Source: Candidatus Woesearchaeota archaeon
Lineage (GTDB): Archaea > Nanobdellota > Nanobdellia > SCGC-AAA011-G17 > UBA489
Length of the DNA stretch: 12,791 nucleotides
Assembly: GCA_030679025.1 (NCBI GenBank)
Contig: JAUXTV010000111.1
Span: 1 to 12,791 of the forward strand
Direction: 5' to 3'
Position numbers and translations under genes: made by a program. Position 1 is the first letter of the stretch. Every line of letters begins with the position of its first letter. The notes beneath the pieces are model-generated. The model worked only from the letters and a program-made list of their open reading frames with translations. It had not been told where the DNA came from and searched no databases. Positions 6,156 through 12,452 of this stretch are shown here, piece by piece.

Positions 6156-6560
6156 TTATACCTGAGTTGCAAAGAAAATTTCTAACGTTGCTGCCTGTAA
6201 GAGACGTTCTTCAATGTCTACTAACTGCAATGCTGCTGTTTTTCCCATATCTACTTCTGCATATGCTACTTGTACGACTCTTTCATAACCATTACAAGAT
6301 ATAACGGGATTACCTTGGATGAATTTAGCAACTATTCTAGACACATAAGCTACATTAGCTGCGCCCCTATCTTGACAATGTTTAGTTGCAAGTCTAATAT
6401 ACAATGCCTTGAGATGGGTGATTTCTGCACTTACCTCTGCTTTAGAAGCATCCTGTGTTAACAATTGTCTAATTTTTTGTACTTGTGGAATAACTTCTTG
6501 TTCGAAGAAAACACTTGCTGCGGGATATAACTGTCTAACCACCCCTTCTAAAGAATCCAT
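6156..6560 (-). CDS. Hypothetical helical protein, first gene of the NDH-2 operon
   Basis: I do not recognise this 134-residue protein. It appears all-helical, with four to five helices (about 2-35, 42-62, 68-82, 90-132), has cysteines in KHCQDRG and VISCNGY, and has no membrane segment or signal peptide. Its ATG (6558-6560) lies about 26 bases from a TATA box, so the transcript is probably leaderless. Its stop lies three bases before the NDH-2 start, so the two genes are cotranscribed. Co-expression suggests a link to the flavoprotein, but no function can be read from the sequence. Confidence 0.7.
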   Translation of the reverse strand: MDSLEGVVRQLYPAASVFFEQEVIPQVQKIRQLLTQDASKAEVSAEITHLKALYIRLATKHCQDRGAANVAYVSRIVAKFIQGNPVISCNGYERVVQVAYAEVDMGKTAALQLVDIEERLLQAATLEIFFATQV

Positions 6561-6580
6561 GTAAAAAAAAGAGCATACTT

Positions 6581-6590
6581 TCTATATAAG
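6581..6590 (-). promoter_or_regulatory. TATA box of the NDH-2 operon
   Basis: The reverse strand reads CTTATATAGA, centred about 26 bases before ATG 6560, which implies a leaderless message. Confidence 0.6.
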
Positions 6591-6600
6591 TATTATTGTG

Positions 6601-6640
6601 ATAAAAAATAAAGAAGAAAAAAGAGAAAAAAAGAAAAAAT
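6601..6640 (-). terminator. Long T-rich terminator after the 6645-7142 gene
   Basis: On the reverse strand this stretch is a series of T-runs broken by single C or A bases, starting just after the stop codon at 6645. Poly-T tracts of this kind end archaeal transcripts. The next promoter (6581-6590) begins right after it. Confidence 0.6.
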
Positions 6641-6644
6641 AAGC

Positions 6645-7142
6645 TTAAGGTGTAGCTGGAGCTGGCGTTGGTGCAGCAGGAGCGTTAATAATTGCTCTTA
6701 CAGCTTCCATGCCTTTACTTAATCTGTATTGATCGAGTGTTACACTAGAAGGGCATGTGTTTTCGTCTTTAGCTACTATATCTATAAGGTACTGGTGTAC
6801 TATAGCTCCACGAATCTTTTGAGCAGTATCTGCAACTAGCGAATCACGTACTTCTGGATCCATGTTTTCTCCATCTGCTTCTAATTTATTAACTAATTGA
6901 TCAATTCCCTGGAAAAAACTACGGAATAATCTACCAGCATAAGGTTGGTTAGTAACTCCGCCAAGACCAGCAGTGATAGCTTTGCTAGCTTCAGTTTTAT
7001 AAGCAGTAGCACCATCAATTGGTTTGCCAGTTTCAGCAGCTGTACGTAGTGCTGTATAAGCGCTGTCCATGTTTCTAGTCATAGCTGCAGCAGTTGTATA
7101 ATCAATGCCAGTTGGTGCTGGGGGTGTAGTTGTACTTGTCAT
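6645..7142 (-). CDS. Ala/Thr/Pro-rich hypothetical protein, 165 residues
   Basis: I do not recognise this protein. Residues 1-13 are Thr/Pro-rich and 153-165 are a Pro/Ala tail (APAAPTPAPATP), probably disordered. The part between looks helical (residues 16-37, 50-60, 70-90, 97-125, 135-152), with one cysteine, C130. No signal peptide or membrane helix is seen. The ATG is preceded by a very strong AAGGAGG site (7154-7160). The message probably starts with a 40-base hairpin, and the gene ends at a long T-rich terminator. These signals suggest an independently transcribed, well-translated protein. The function is unknown. Confidence 0.7.
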   Translation of the reverse strand: MTSTTTPPAPTGIDYTTAAAMTRNMDSAYTALRTAAETGKPIDGATAYKTEASKAITAGLGGVTNQPYAGRLFRSFFQGIDQLVNKLEADGENMDPEVRDSLVADTAQKIRGAIVHQYLIDIVAKDENTCPSSVTLDQYRLSKGMEAVRAIINAPAAPTPAPATP

Positions 7143-7172
7143 TGTTGTTATTTCCTCCTTAAATGAATATAA

Positions 7173-7212
7173 GTTAAAGTGCCTTTATCCTAAGATAAAT
7201 GCTCGCTTTAAC
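7173..7212 (-). promoter_or_regulatory. Hairpin/inverted repeat in the leader of the Ala/Thr/Pro-rich gene
   Basis: GTTAAAG (7173-7179) and CTTTAAC (7206-7212) form the outer arms, and TTTATC (7184-7189) and GATAAA (7194-7199) the inner arms, around a four-base loop. Two further G-C pairs can form between them. The TATA box at 7233-7244 would start transcription near 7212, so the RNA would begin with this hairpin. It could be an mRNA stabiliser, a translation control element or a regulator-binding palindrome. Confidence 0.6.
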
Positions 7213-7232
7213 ACTATATACACAGCAGTTCT

Positions 7233-7244
7233 CCTATATAAATG
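7233..7244 (-). promoter_or_regulatory. TATA box of the Ala/Thr/Pro-rich gene (second candidate at 7213-7222)
   Basis: The reverse strand reads CATTTATATAGG here and TGTATATAGT at 7213-7222. The upstream box would start RNA at about 7212, the downstream one near 7191 inside the inverted repeat. Apart from these promoters, the hairpin and the promoter at 7391, I see nothing in the stretch 7143-7423. Confidence 0.5.
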
Positions 7245-7390
7245 TTTCGTTTTGTATTAACTACCTAGTAACAACATATTATCCTAGAAAGCAGTATTTT
7301 CTCTTTACTGGATCTTCTTCTTAAGCATTGCAACAAACACTACTTTTTATGACCTTTGATTGGTTTAATGGTTTCCGAACAGAAACGTAA

Positions 7391-7402
7391 GTTATTTATA
7401 GG
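7391..7402 (+). promoter_or_regulatory. TATA box of the Met-rich membrane protein gene
   Basis: GTTATTTATAGG is centred about 27 bases before ATG 7424. No ribosome site is visible, so the message is probably leaderless. Confidence 0.55.
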
Positions 7403-7423
7403 CATCTTTTCAAAATTTATTTT

Positions 7424-8107
7424 ATGAGCTTCAACCATTTCATAAAAGAGTTAAATGGCAATCGTGTGGAAGGAGAACTTCTCAAATCAGTTTTCTACTC
7501 TTTACTTACTTCTTTCGCTATTTTGGCCCTACTTTATTTTTTTAAATTCAGATTTATTGAAAATTTTACAGAAACTTATGGACTTTACTTGTTTTTAGCA
7601 GCTCTTAGTTATGCATTATTAACACCTTTGATGCATCAAGTCCATGCATATAAACAATTTTCCTGCATGTCAGGGATGATGATAGGCATGACTGCGGGTA
7701 TGATTGCTGGATTTTTAGCTAGTTTCTATGTGGGAGCAACCAATGGCATGTTTTACGGCAGTGTCTTTGGTATGATTATAGGCATATCTTTGGGAATTTG
7801 GATGGGCTCCTGTTGCGGAGTCATGGGTTTTTTAGAAGGCATTATGGCTGGATTTATGGGAGGCCTCATGGGTGGCATGACTGCAATTATGTTACTCAAT
7901 GACCATCTTCAGACAATGGCTATTATTGTATTTCTTGTTGGTGGAGCCATATTAGTAGCGCTAAATTATATGATTTATTATGAAATGAAAGAAGCTGAAC
8001 GACAAAGACAAGGACAACATCTGTTGATTATTACAATTACTGCAGCATTGACTTTGGCAACGACATGGCTCATGATCTTTGGACCGAGAAGTGCACTCTT
8101 CAGTTAA
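7424..8107 (+). CDS. Met/Gly-rich polytopic membrane protein, probably metal-related
   Basis: The protein has 227 residues and about seven predicted membrane segments (about 22-41, 53-73, 80-103, 106-130, 131-156, 163-185, 200-219). Residues 80-156 are remarkable: GxxxG-spaced glycines alternate with methionines (CMSGMMIGMTAGMIAG, then GIMAGFMGGLMGGMTAIM), with a Cys pair at C130-C131 and C81 at the start. From memory this resembles proteins found beside cupredoxins in Firmicute copper loci, but I cannot verify that. Thioether and thiol side chains inside membrane helices suit Cu(I) or Ag(I). The cupredoxin-like gene follows after 37 bases and the CPLC membrane gene after that. Export, uptake or sensing cannot be separated from sequence alone. 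Confidence 0.7.
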   Translation: MSFNHFIKELNGNRVEGELLKSVFYSLLTSFAILALLYFFKFRFIENFTETYGLYLFLAALSYALLTPLMHQVHAYKQFSCMSGMMIGMTAGMIAGFLASFYVGATNGMFYGSVFGMIIGISLGIWMGSCCGVMGFLEGIMAGFMGGLMGGMTAIMLLNDHLQTMAIIVFLVGGAILVALNYMIYYEMKEAERQRQGQHLLIITITAALTLATTWLMIFGPRSALFS

Positions 8108-8114
8108 TGAGAAA

Positions 8115-8125
8115 CTTTATATAGC
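8115..8125 (+). promoter_or_regulatory. TATA box of the cupredoxin-like gene
   Basis: CTTTATATAGC is centred about 25 bases before ATG 8145. This supports that start over an earlier one at 8079, and implies an additional, leaderless transcript. Confidence 0.6.
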
Positions 8126-8144
8126 ACAAAAAAAAATAACTCTT

Positions 8145-8516
8145 ATGAAAAACACAACCATTGTTGCATTAATAGGTATTCTTGTTATAGGCGGATCATT
8201 GTTTTTGTATATGAGCAATACAGCAGCGCAGACAAACACTGTTGTTGGCAGCGGCGATGTACAAAGAATTACTCTCAGCGAGAAGAACGCTAATTATTTT
8301 CCGCAAGTCTTGAATGTCAAAGCAGGACAACCTGTTGAACTTACCTTAGACTCTAGCGTTAGTGGATGCTATAGATCTTTTACTATCAGACAACTAGGTG
8401 TTTCTCAATATGCGCGAACGCCAAAAGAGACTATTAAGTTCACTGTTCCACAACCTGGCAGCTATAGATTCTCCTGCAGTATGGGCATGGGCACTGGAAC
8501 ACTTATAGCTACATGA
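8145..8516 (+). CDS. Membrane-anchored cupredoxin-like protein with a Cys/Met site
   Basis: The protein has 123 residues. An N-terminal hydrophobic segment (residues about 5-23) is a signal anchor, and the rest would face outside. The core has the cupredoxin layout: FPQVLNVKAGQPVELTLDS, then GCYRSFTIRQLG, then PGSYRFSCSMGMGTGTLIAT. Candidate copper ligands are C75, C111, M113 and M115. The usual first His is replaced by Cys, as in the cupredoxin family tied to copper resistance. The upstream ATG at 8079 was rejected because a TATA box lies inside that extension and the residues before M23 do not look like a signal peptide. The stop overlaps the next ATG (ATGA at 8513-8516), so translation is coupled. 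Confidence 0.82.
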   Translation: MKNTTIVALIGILVIGGSLFLYMSNTAAQTNTVVGSGDVQRITLSEKNANYFPQVLNVKAGQPVELTLDSSVSGCYRSFTIRQLGVSQYARTPKETIKFTVPQPGSYRFSCSMGMGTGTLIAT

Positions 8517-8971
8517 AACTCAATGATGTTTTTCAGAAGCCTTATAGGCTCTGGTTTTTTTGTATATTCTTTCTTTATCTTCTCTTGAATGTTCTCTTTA
8601 GCGGATTTTACAACACGATTCCCTTGATTATTCAATATGCTGCTACTGTGGATTGGTTTTCCTTAACACTCTCAGTCTTATTCGCACTTGCCATTGGTTT
8701 CTTTATAGCAGTCAATAGCATCTTACTTTTTATTCGCTATAAGCAACGAAAGAACTGTAGCAAGGCTGGCACTTTGACTGGTGTGGGCACTGTTGGCGGA
8801 TTTATTACTGGAGTCTGTCCTTTATGTATTTCTGGATTATTTCCTTTACTGTTTAGTTTTTTTGGCATCTCTCTTTCTTTAGGGAACTTGCCTTTCAAAG
8901 GGATTGAAGTACAGATACTTACTCTCTTGGTTCTTGTGTTGAGTTTCTTTTTACTTACGCGTAGAACTTGA
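8513..8971 (+). CDS. Small membrane protein with CPLC motif
   Basis: The protein has 152 residues and about four membrane segments (about 13-30, 50-75, 90-122, 130-148). The third contains GTVGGFITGVCPLCISGLFPLLFSFFG, with C102 and C105 in a CxxC motif inside or at the edge of the membrane. A short basic loop (RYKQRKNCSK) precedes it. A four-base overlap with the cupredoxin-like gene points to a joint function. The CxxC pair could bind a soft metal or take part in thiol exchange with the cupredoxin site. I do not know a named family for it. Confidence 0.72.
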   Translation: MKLNDVFQKPYRLWFFCIFFLYLLLNVLFSGFYNTIPLIIQYAATVDWFSLTLSVLFALAIGFFIAVNSILLFIRYKQRKNCSKAGTLTGVGTVGGFITGVCPLCISGLFPLLFSFFGISLSLGNLPFKGIEVQILTLLVLVLSFFLLTRRT

Positions 8972-9006
8972 GTATTGTTATTAGCATCGAGAATTCAAAA
9001 TTCAAT

Positions 9007-9219
9007 TTATAGCAAATTATATGCTTGATTACACTCATCTATCGTGCGGTATTTGTATGGGTCTCTTATATTATCACTTTCTTCTCTTTCACAACTAGAT
9101 GTATTTTCATTATATACATAGCCTACATAACGTCTTCCATCATTGATAAATTTCTCAGTTGTACATCCTACAAGAAGTAAGGCTAGAATGACTATTACCA
9201 CAATTACCACCTCTTTCAT
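9007..9219 (-). CDS. Small lipoprotein-like secreted protein, 70 residues
   Basis: The N-terminus is a short charged start followed by a hydrophobic stretch and LLVGC (C19), which fits a lipobox cut before Cys. The remaining 51 residues are polar, with two more cysteines (C43 and C63) that could form one disulfide, and the pattern YVYNENTSSCE...YRTIDECNQAY. A TATA box lies about 27 bases before the ATG, so the gene is probably expressed without a leader. It is transcribed opposite to its neighbours. The function is unknown, and small size keeps the confidence moderate. Confidence 0.6.
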   Translation of the reverse strand: MKEVVIVVIVILALLLVGCTTEKFINDGRRYVGYVYNENTSSCEREESDNIRDPYKYRTIDECNQAYNLL

Positions 9220-9240
9220 AGTTGAATAATTAATTAAGGT

Positions 9241-9252
9241 TATATATAAATT
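9241..9252 (-). promoter_or_regulatory. TATA box of the lipoprotein-like gene
   Basis: The reverse strand reads AATTTATATATA, centred about 27 bases before ATG 9219. Confidence 0.55.
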
Positions 9253-9316
9253 TCGTTATAATTCCATTCTCTTCCTCTCTCTTTGTCAGGATTTAAGTAG
9301 AATAGTATAGCTGCAA

Positions 9317-9356
9317 GTTTTATATACCTCTTCTTTCGCTTTCTTATTAAGGTGAT
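9317..9356 (+). promoter_or_regulatory. TATA box and Shine-Dalgarno site of the nickel transporter gene
   Basis: GTTTTATATACC (9317-9328) predicts a start of transcription near 9347, and AAGGTGAT (9349-9356) lies just before ATG 9360. The leader would be very short, about 13 bases. Confidence 0.6.
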
Positions 9357-9359
9357 TGC

Positions 9360-10055
9360 ATGACTTTCTTTTCCTGGGAATTGATTACTGCTTTAAGCCT
9401 TGGATTTATTCTGGGATTGAAACATGCCTTAGATGCAGATCATGTCCTTGCTGTGACAGCCATCACCAGTAAAACAAAAAATATCAAAACTTCTTCCTTG
9501 ATCGGATCTTACTGGGGCTTTGGCCATGCACTTACTCTTCTTCTTGTTGGTATTATCTTACTTGCTTTCAAAATATCCTTGTCTCAACGTGTAGCTCTTT
9601 TTTTTGAATTTCTTGTGGGCATTTTTTTAGTCTTTTTAGGTGTTAAAGTTCTTTGGGATCTTTTTCATGACAAGCTTCATGCACATCAACACACTCATAA
9701 TTCTGTACCTCATACACATTTTCATACGCATGACCATTCTCTTGCTCACAAACATTATCATACTTCTTTTTTTATGGGCATGATTCATGGTCTAGCAGGC
9801 AGCGCTGCATTGACTCTGCTGGTGCTTGCATCCACTCCGACATTTTTTCAAGGCATTTCCTTTATTTTTGTCTTTGGCAGCGGAGCAATTCTAGGTATGC
9901 TGCTTCTTAGTATGGTTCTTGCCTTGCCTTTTCTCTTTGTCCAGCGTTTTACCAGACTCTTAAAAGGATTACAATTTTTAGCAGGAAGCCTTAGCATTCT
10001 TTTAGGCATCTCTATAATCTACAGCTTTTATTATCTACAAAAGTTCTTCTTGTAG
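9360..10055 (+). CDS. Nickel/cobalt transporter, UreH/NiCoT type
   Basis: The protein has 231 residues and about six membrane segments. The signature GLKHALDADHV (residues 19-29) contains the HAxDADH metal-selectivity motif of Ni2+/Co2+ permeases, and GMIHGLAGSAAL (140-151) is the second conserved helix of the UreH-like branch. Between them, residues 103-134 form a loop with 13 histidines, which could bind metal and concentrate it at the pore. The gene lies 50 bases before the hydrogenase small subunit, whose enzyme needs nickel, so Ni2+ uptake for hydrogenase is the simplest role. The hydrogenase genes have their own TATA box. Cobalt, or a broader metal range, remains possible. Confidence 0.87.
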   Translation: MTFFSWELITALSLGFILGLKHALDADHVLAVTAITSKTKNIKTSSLIGSYWGFGHALTLLLVGIILLAFKISLSQRVALFFEFLVGIFLVFLGVKVLWDLFHDKLHAHQHTHNSVPHTHFHTHDHSLAHKHYHTSFFMGMIHGLAGSAALTLLVLASTPTFFQGISFIFVFGSGAILGMLLLSMVLALPFLFVQRFTRLLKGLQFLAGSLSILLGISIIYSFYYLQKFFL

Positions 10056-10075
10056 TATCCAAAAGTAAACGTATT

Positions 10076-10087
10076 CTTTATATACTT
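10076..10087 (+). promoter_or_regulatory. TATA box of the hydrogenase genes
   Basis: CTTTATATACTT is centred about 25 bases before ATG 10106. No ribosome site is present (the start follows a T-run), so a leaderless message is likely. Confidence 0.6.
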
Positions 10088-10105
10088 CCAGATTTTTTAT
10101 TTTTT

Positions 10106-10597
10106 ATGCAGAAAAAGAGGCAGAAGCAATTAAATATAGGCTGGTTTTCCTTTACTTGCTGTGAAGATAGCACTATTATGTTTACTGAACTTCTGAATGA
10201 TCATTACCAAGAATGGTTTAAGCTTCTTAAGTTTAAACATGCAAAAATTCTCCAGAGCAAAAACACTCTCAAAGGCATAGATGTAGCATTTGTTGAGGGA
10301 GCAATCACTTCAACAGCCATGAAGAAAGAACTCTTAGAGATCAGAAAGAACTGCAAGAAGCTAGTCGCCATAGGAAGCTGCGCTGTTCAAGGCATGCCTT
10401 CCGCGCAAAGAAATTATTTCGATGAGAAAACCAAGCAGGAAATTCAATTTCTCATAGACCGCTTCAAGCAATGCAAAAAAGTTTCTAATCTTAAAGAATT
10501 AGTAAAAGTAGACTATGAGGTGCCTGGATGTCCTATGGATGAAAAGATATTCCTAGATATTGTGAACAAATGCCTCAAGGAGTTTAAAGTTGCATAA
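10106..10597 (+). CDS. [NiFe]-hydrogenase small subunit, short form with NuoB-like adjacent cysteines
   Basis: The protein has 163 residues. It carries the proximal cluster region of [NiFe]-hydrogenase small subunits: FSFTCCEDS (C18, C19), IDVAFVEGAI, GSCAVQG (C92) and VDYEVPGCP (C142). In group 3 hydrogenases the first pair is CxxC. Here the two cysteines are adjacent, as in complex I subunit NuoB, and position 21 is Asp. Cysteines 18, 19, 92 and 142 make a complete set for one [4Fe-4S] cluster. The C-terminal part that holds further clusters in many small subunits (about 260 residues total) is absent. A Tat signal is also missing, so the enzyme is cytosolic. The last bases overlap the large subunit gene by eight. 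Confidence 0.85.
   Translation: MQKKRQKQLNIGWFSFTCCEDSTIMFTELLNDHYQEWFKLLKFKHAKILQSKNTLKGIDVAFVEGAITSTAMKKELLEIRKNCKKLVAIGSCAVQGMPSAQRNYFDEKTKQEIQFLIDRFKQCKKVSNLKELVKVDYEVPGCPMDEKIFLDIVNKCLKEFKVA
10577..10592 (+). promoter_or_regulatory. Ribosome site that fixes a TTG start for the large subunit
   Basis: AAGGAG (10577-10582) lies seven bases before TTG 10590-10592. The site is inside the small subunit gene, so translation of the two subunits is probably coupled. No ATG lies near the conserved N-terminus in this frame. Confidence 0.7.
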
Positions 10598-11864
10598 ATC
10601 AGACATCACGATTAAAAATCTGACTAAATTAGAAGGTCATGCAGATCTAGAAATCAAAATCAGAAACAATAAAGTCAAGGATGTCAAGTTCAAGATTACA
10701 GAAAATAAACGCTTCTTCACACAGGCTATCAGAGGAAAACCTGTTGTTGGATTACCTCAGCATGTCTCAAGAATTTGCGGGACTTGCAGCATAGCACATT
10801 TGATCTGTTGTATTGAAGCCATAGAAAAGACCTTAGGCATACGACCAACGGCACAGACCATCATGCTTAGAAAACTAGCGATGTATGGCTTAATGATTAG
10901 AGATCATGCTTTGCACCTCTATATTTTTGCACTTCCTGATGAACTTGGCAAAGACTCTATTTTAGAACTCAATGAGTCACATCACGACCTTATTCATGAC
11001 GCTTTTCATGTCAAGGCTGTCGGCAATCATCTTTCTATTTTAGTCGCTGGCAGATCAGTGCATGCACCTTATCCTGTTGTTGGAGGATTTACTCATTTTC
11101 CAGAACGTGTAGAGATAGATAAGGTCATAACAGAACTCAAAGAGATAAGACCCATCATCCTGCGTTTAATAGATCTTTTTTCCAAGACTAAATTCAAATT
11201 TATTCGAAAAACTAATTTTGTCGCGCTTGCTGCTGAGGAGTTTGGATTTCTAGAAGGATGCATCAAAAGCACACAAGGTTATTGCATAGAGGAAGAAGAT
11301 TATTTCAAACATCTCAAGCAAGTAGTTATTCCTTACTCAGAGGCTATTGGCTATAGATTTCATGAAGGAGATTATATGGTTGGGGCCTTAGCAAGAATAA
11401 ATCTCAGCAAAGACTTACTGCATGAGCATACAAAACGAGACGCAGCGAACTACCTTAAAATCTTTCCTTCCTACAATGTCTTCCATAATAATCTAGCACA
11501 AGCAATTGAAATTTTACACAGTCTAGATCACGCTTTAGAACTTCTTGACAAATATACTTTTCACAAGGAAGATCCAGAACCTATTCCAGCTAGAGCAGGA
11601 GAAGGCGTTGGCGTAGTTGAAGCACCCAGAGGAACACTCTACTACAGGCTTAAGATTGACAAGAACAGCATTGTGAAAAATGGCACGATCATAGTTCCTA
11701 CGCAACAGAATCAGATCAACATGCGCAACGATATCTTTGATTTAGTACAGCAAAATATCAACAAACCAAGACATTGGATAGAACATACTTGTGAAACTCT
11801 AATCAGAGCTTATGATCCCTGCATGAGCTGCGCAACTCACTTCTTAAGAGTCAAGTGGACATAG
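10590..11864 (+). CDS. [NiFe]-hydrogenase large (catalytic) subunit
   Basis: The protein has 424 residues and starts at TTG. It carries the whole nickel site: RICGTCSIAH (C63, C66, H70) and DPCMSCATH (C411, C414, H417). KLEGHADLEI (13-22) is the conserved REGH-like N-terminus with E15 near the active site, and GEGVGVVEAPRG is the conserved stretch before the C-terminal half. It matches cytosolic group 3-type subunits in length and motif wording (RICGTCSxAH, DPCxSCATH), so reversible H2 oxidation or proton reduction with a soluble carrier is likely. After H417 only seven residues (FLRVKWT) remain. These would be removed by the maturation protease encoded on the opposite strand, whose gene overlaps this tail by 28 bases. 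The exact subgroup cannot be fixed by eye. Confidence 0.9.
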   Translation: MHKSDITIKNLTKLEGHADLEIKIRNNKVKDVKFKITENKRFFTQAIRGKPVVGLPQHVSRICGTCSIAHLICCIEAIEKTLGIRPTAQTIMLRKLAMYGLMIRDHALHLYIFALPDELGKDSILELNESHHDLIHDAFHVKAVGNHLSILVAGRSVHAPYPVVGGFTHFPERVEIDKVITELKEIRPIILRLIDLFSKTKFKFIRKTNFVALAAEEFGFLEGCIKSTQGYCIEEEDYFKHLKQVVIPYSEAIGYRFHEGDYMVGALARINLSKDLLHEHTKRDAANYLKIFPSYNVFHNNLAQAIEILHSLDHALELLDKYTFHKEDPEPIPARAGEGVGVVEAPRGTLYYRLKIDKNSIVKNGTIIVPTQQNQINMRNDIFDLVQQNINKPRHWIEHTCETLIRAYDPCMSCATHFLRVKWT

Positions 11865-12241
11865 GGCTCTACTTCTTTACATGCTTTTTCCAGACTATAC
11901 TTCATAGGAATAGCAATGATCTTTACTTTTTGGATTGACCCAATCTTCTTTAACAATTTCAACGCGAAGGTGACATCAAAGTCATGGAGAGAAACTCTTG
12001 GACCAAGCTCCAACTGATCTATATTCTCAATGAGAGTCACTTTCTCAATGTTCTGCGCGACGTCAAGGATAATTATTTCCTGCTCTTGGATTTCTTCTTC
12101 AGTAGGATCTATGTGCTTAAATTCTATCTCAGGAAATTTCTTCTGCAATTGTTTCCCCACTAGGACGGCTAAAGTATCTTCTTCGACTAAAGGATTTCCA
12201 AAGATGTAGATTTTATGGAGCGACTTTTTTACCTTTGGCAT
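11837..12241 (-). CDS. [NiFe]-hydrogenase maturation protease (M52 family, HycI/HybD-like)
   Basis: The protein has 134 residues, a little short for the family (about 150). The N-terminal strand IYIFGNPLVEEDTLAVLVG (residues 11-29) carries the GNxLxxxD motif with D22. D60 (IIILDVAQ) and H86 (SLHDFDV) fit the other nickel-sensing ligands, which correspond to E16, D62 and H93 of E. coli HybD. The enzyme would cut the large subunit after H417 once nickel is in place. ATG 12239-12241 is the only plausible start before the first strand, and gives a 29-base overlap with the ferredoxin gene. The stop lies inside the large subunit gene on the other strand. Its position in an operon with redox carriers ties these to the hydrogenase. 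Confidence 0.82.
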   Translation of the reverse strand: MPKVKKSLHKIYIFGNPLVEEDTLAVLVGKQLQKKFPEIEFKHIDPTEEEIQEQEIIILDVAQNIEKVTLIENIDQLELGPRVSLHDFDVTFALKLLKKIGSIQKVKIIAIPMKYSLEKACKEVEPYVHLTLKK

Positions 12242-12437
12242 CGTAAATCTCTATGGCTAGTGTTGGACAGGACTTTGCTGCCGCGATATTCTTTTTCAAT
12301 TCTTTATCAGTTATAGTCTTTGTTTTTACTATGGCTTTATTGTCGCTTCCCAAGCTATAATTTTCAGGACATGCCGCCACACAAGAACCTGCACCAATGC
12401 ATGCACCGCTATTATATTTGATTGTATAATTTGCCAT
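12213..12437 (-). CDS. Small ferredoxin with an altered cluster motif, probably [3Fe-4S]
   Basis: The protein has 74 residues from ATG 12437. The cysteine pattern is CIGAGSCVAACP followed by SCPTLAI. Counted from the GTG at 12446, C16, C22, C26 and C60 are present, and Ala stands where [4Fe-4S] ferredoxins have the second ligand (Cys, or Asp in Pyrococcus furiosus). With C16, C22 and C60 as ligands, a [3Fe-4S] cluster is likely; C26 may be free or disulfide-bonded. The GTG frame at 12446 adds three residues, but it lies inside the AGGTGACT ribosome site, so ATG 12437 is preferred. The gene overlaps the end of the flavoprotein and the start of the protease, so all three are one operon. It is a candidate electron carrier for the hydrogenase. 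Confidence 0.82.
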   Translation of the reverse strand: MANYTIKYNSGACIGAGSCVAACPENYSLGSDNKAIVKTKTITDKELKKNIAAAKSCPTLAIEIYDAKGKKVAP

Positions 12438-12442
12438 TCTAG

Positions 12443-12452
12443 TCACCTCTCC
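12443..12452 (-). promoter_or_regulatory. Ribosome site deciding the ferredoxin start
   Basis: The reverse strand reads GGAGAGGTGA, five bases before ATG 12437. It includes the flavoprotein stop codon TGA (12443-12445) and the unused in-frame GTG 12446. Confidence 0.65.

Noticed and set aside
6598..6645. A-rich tract as a low-complexity repeat
   Set aside because: Read on the reverse strand it is a poly-T terminator directly after a stop codon, which explains it.
8079..8144. Longer cupredoxin-like protein starting at 8079
   Set aside because: The extension overlaps the end of the membrane protein gene and contains the TATA box for ATG 8145. The signal anchor begins at the later Met.
12438..12446. 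GTG start for the ferredoxin
   Set aside because: The GTG is part of the Shine-Dalgarno sequence itself. ATG 12437 has correct spacing.
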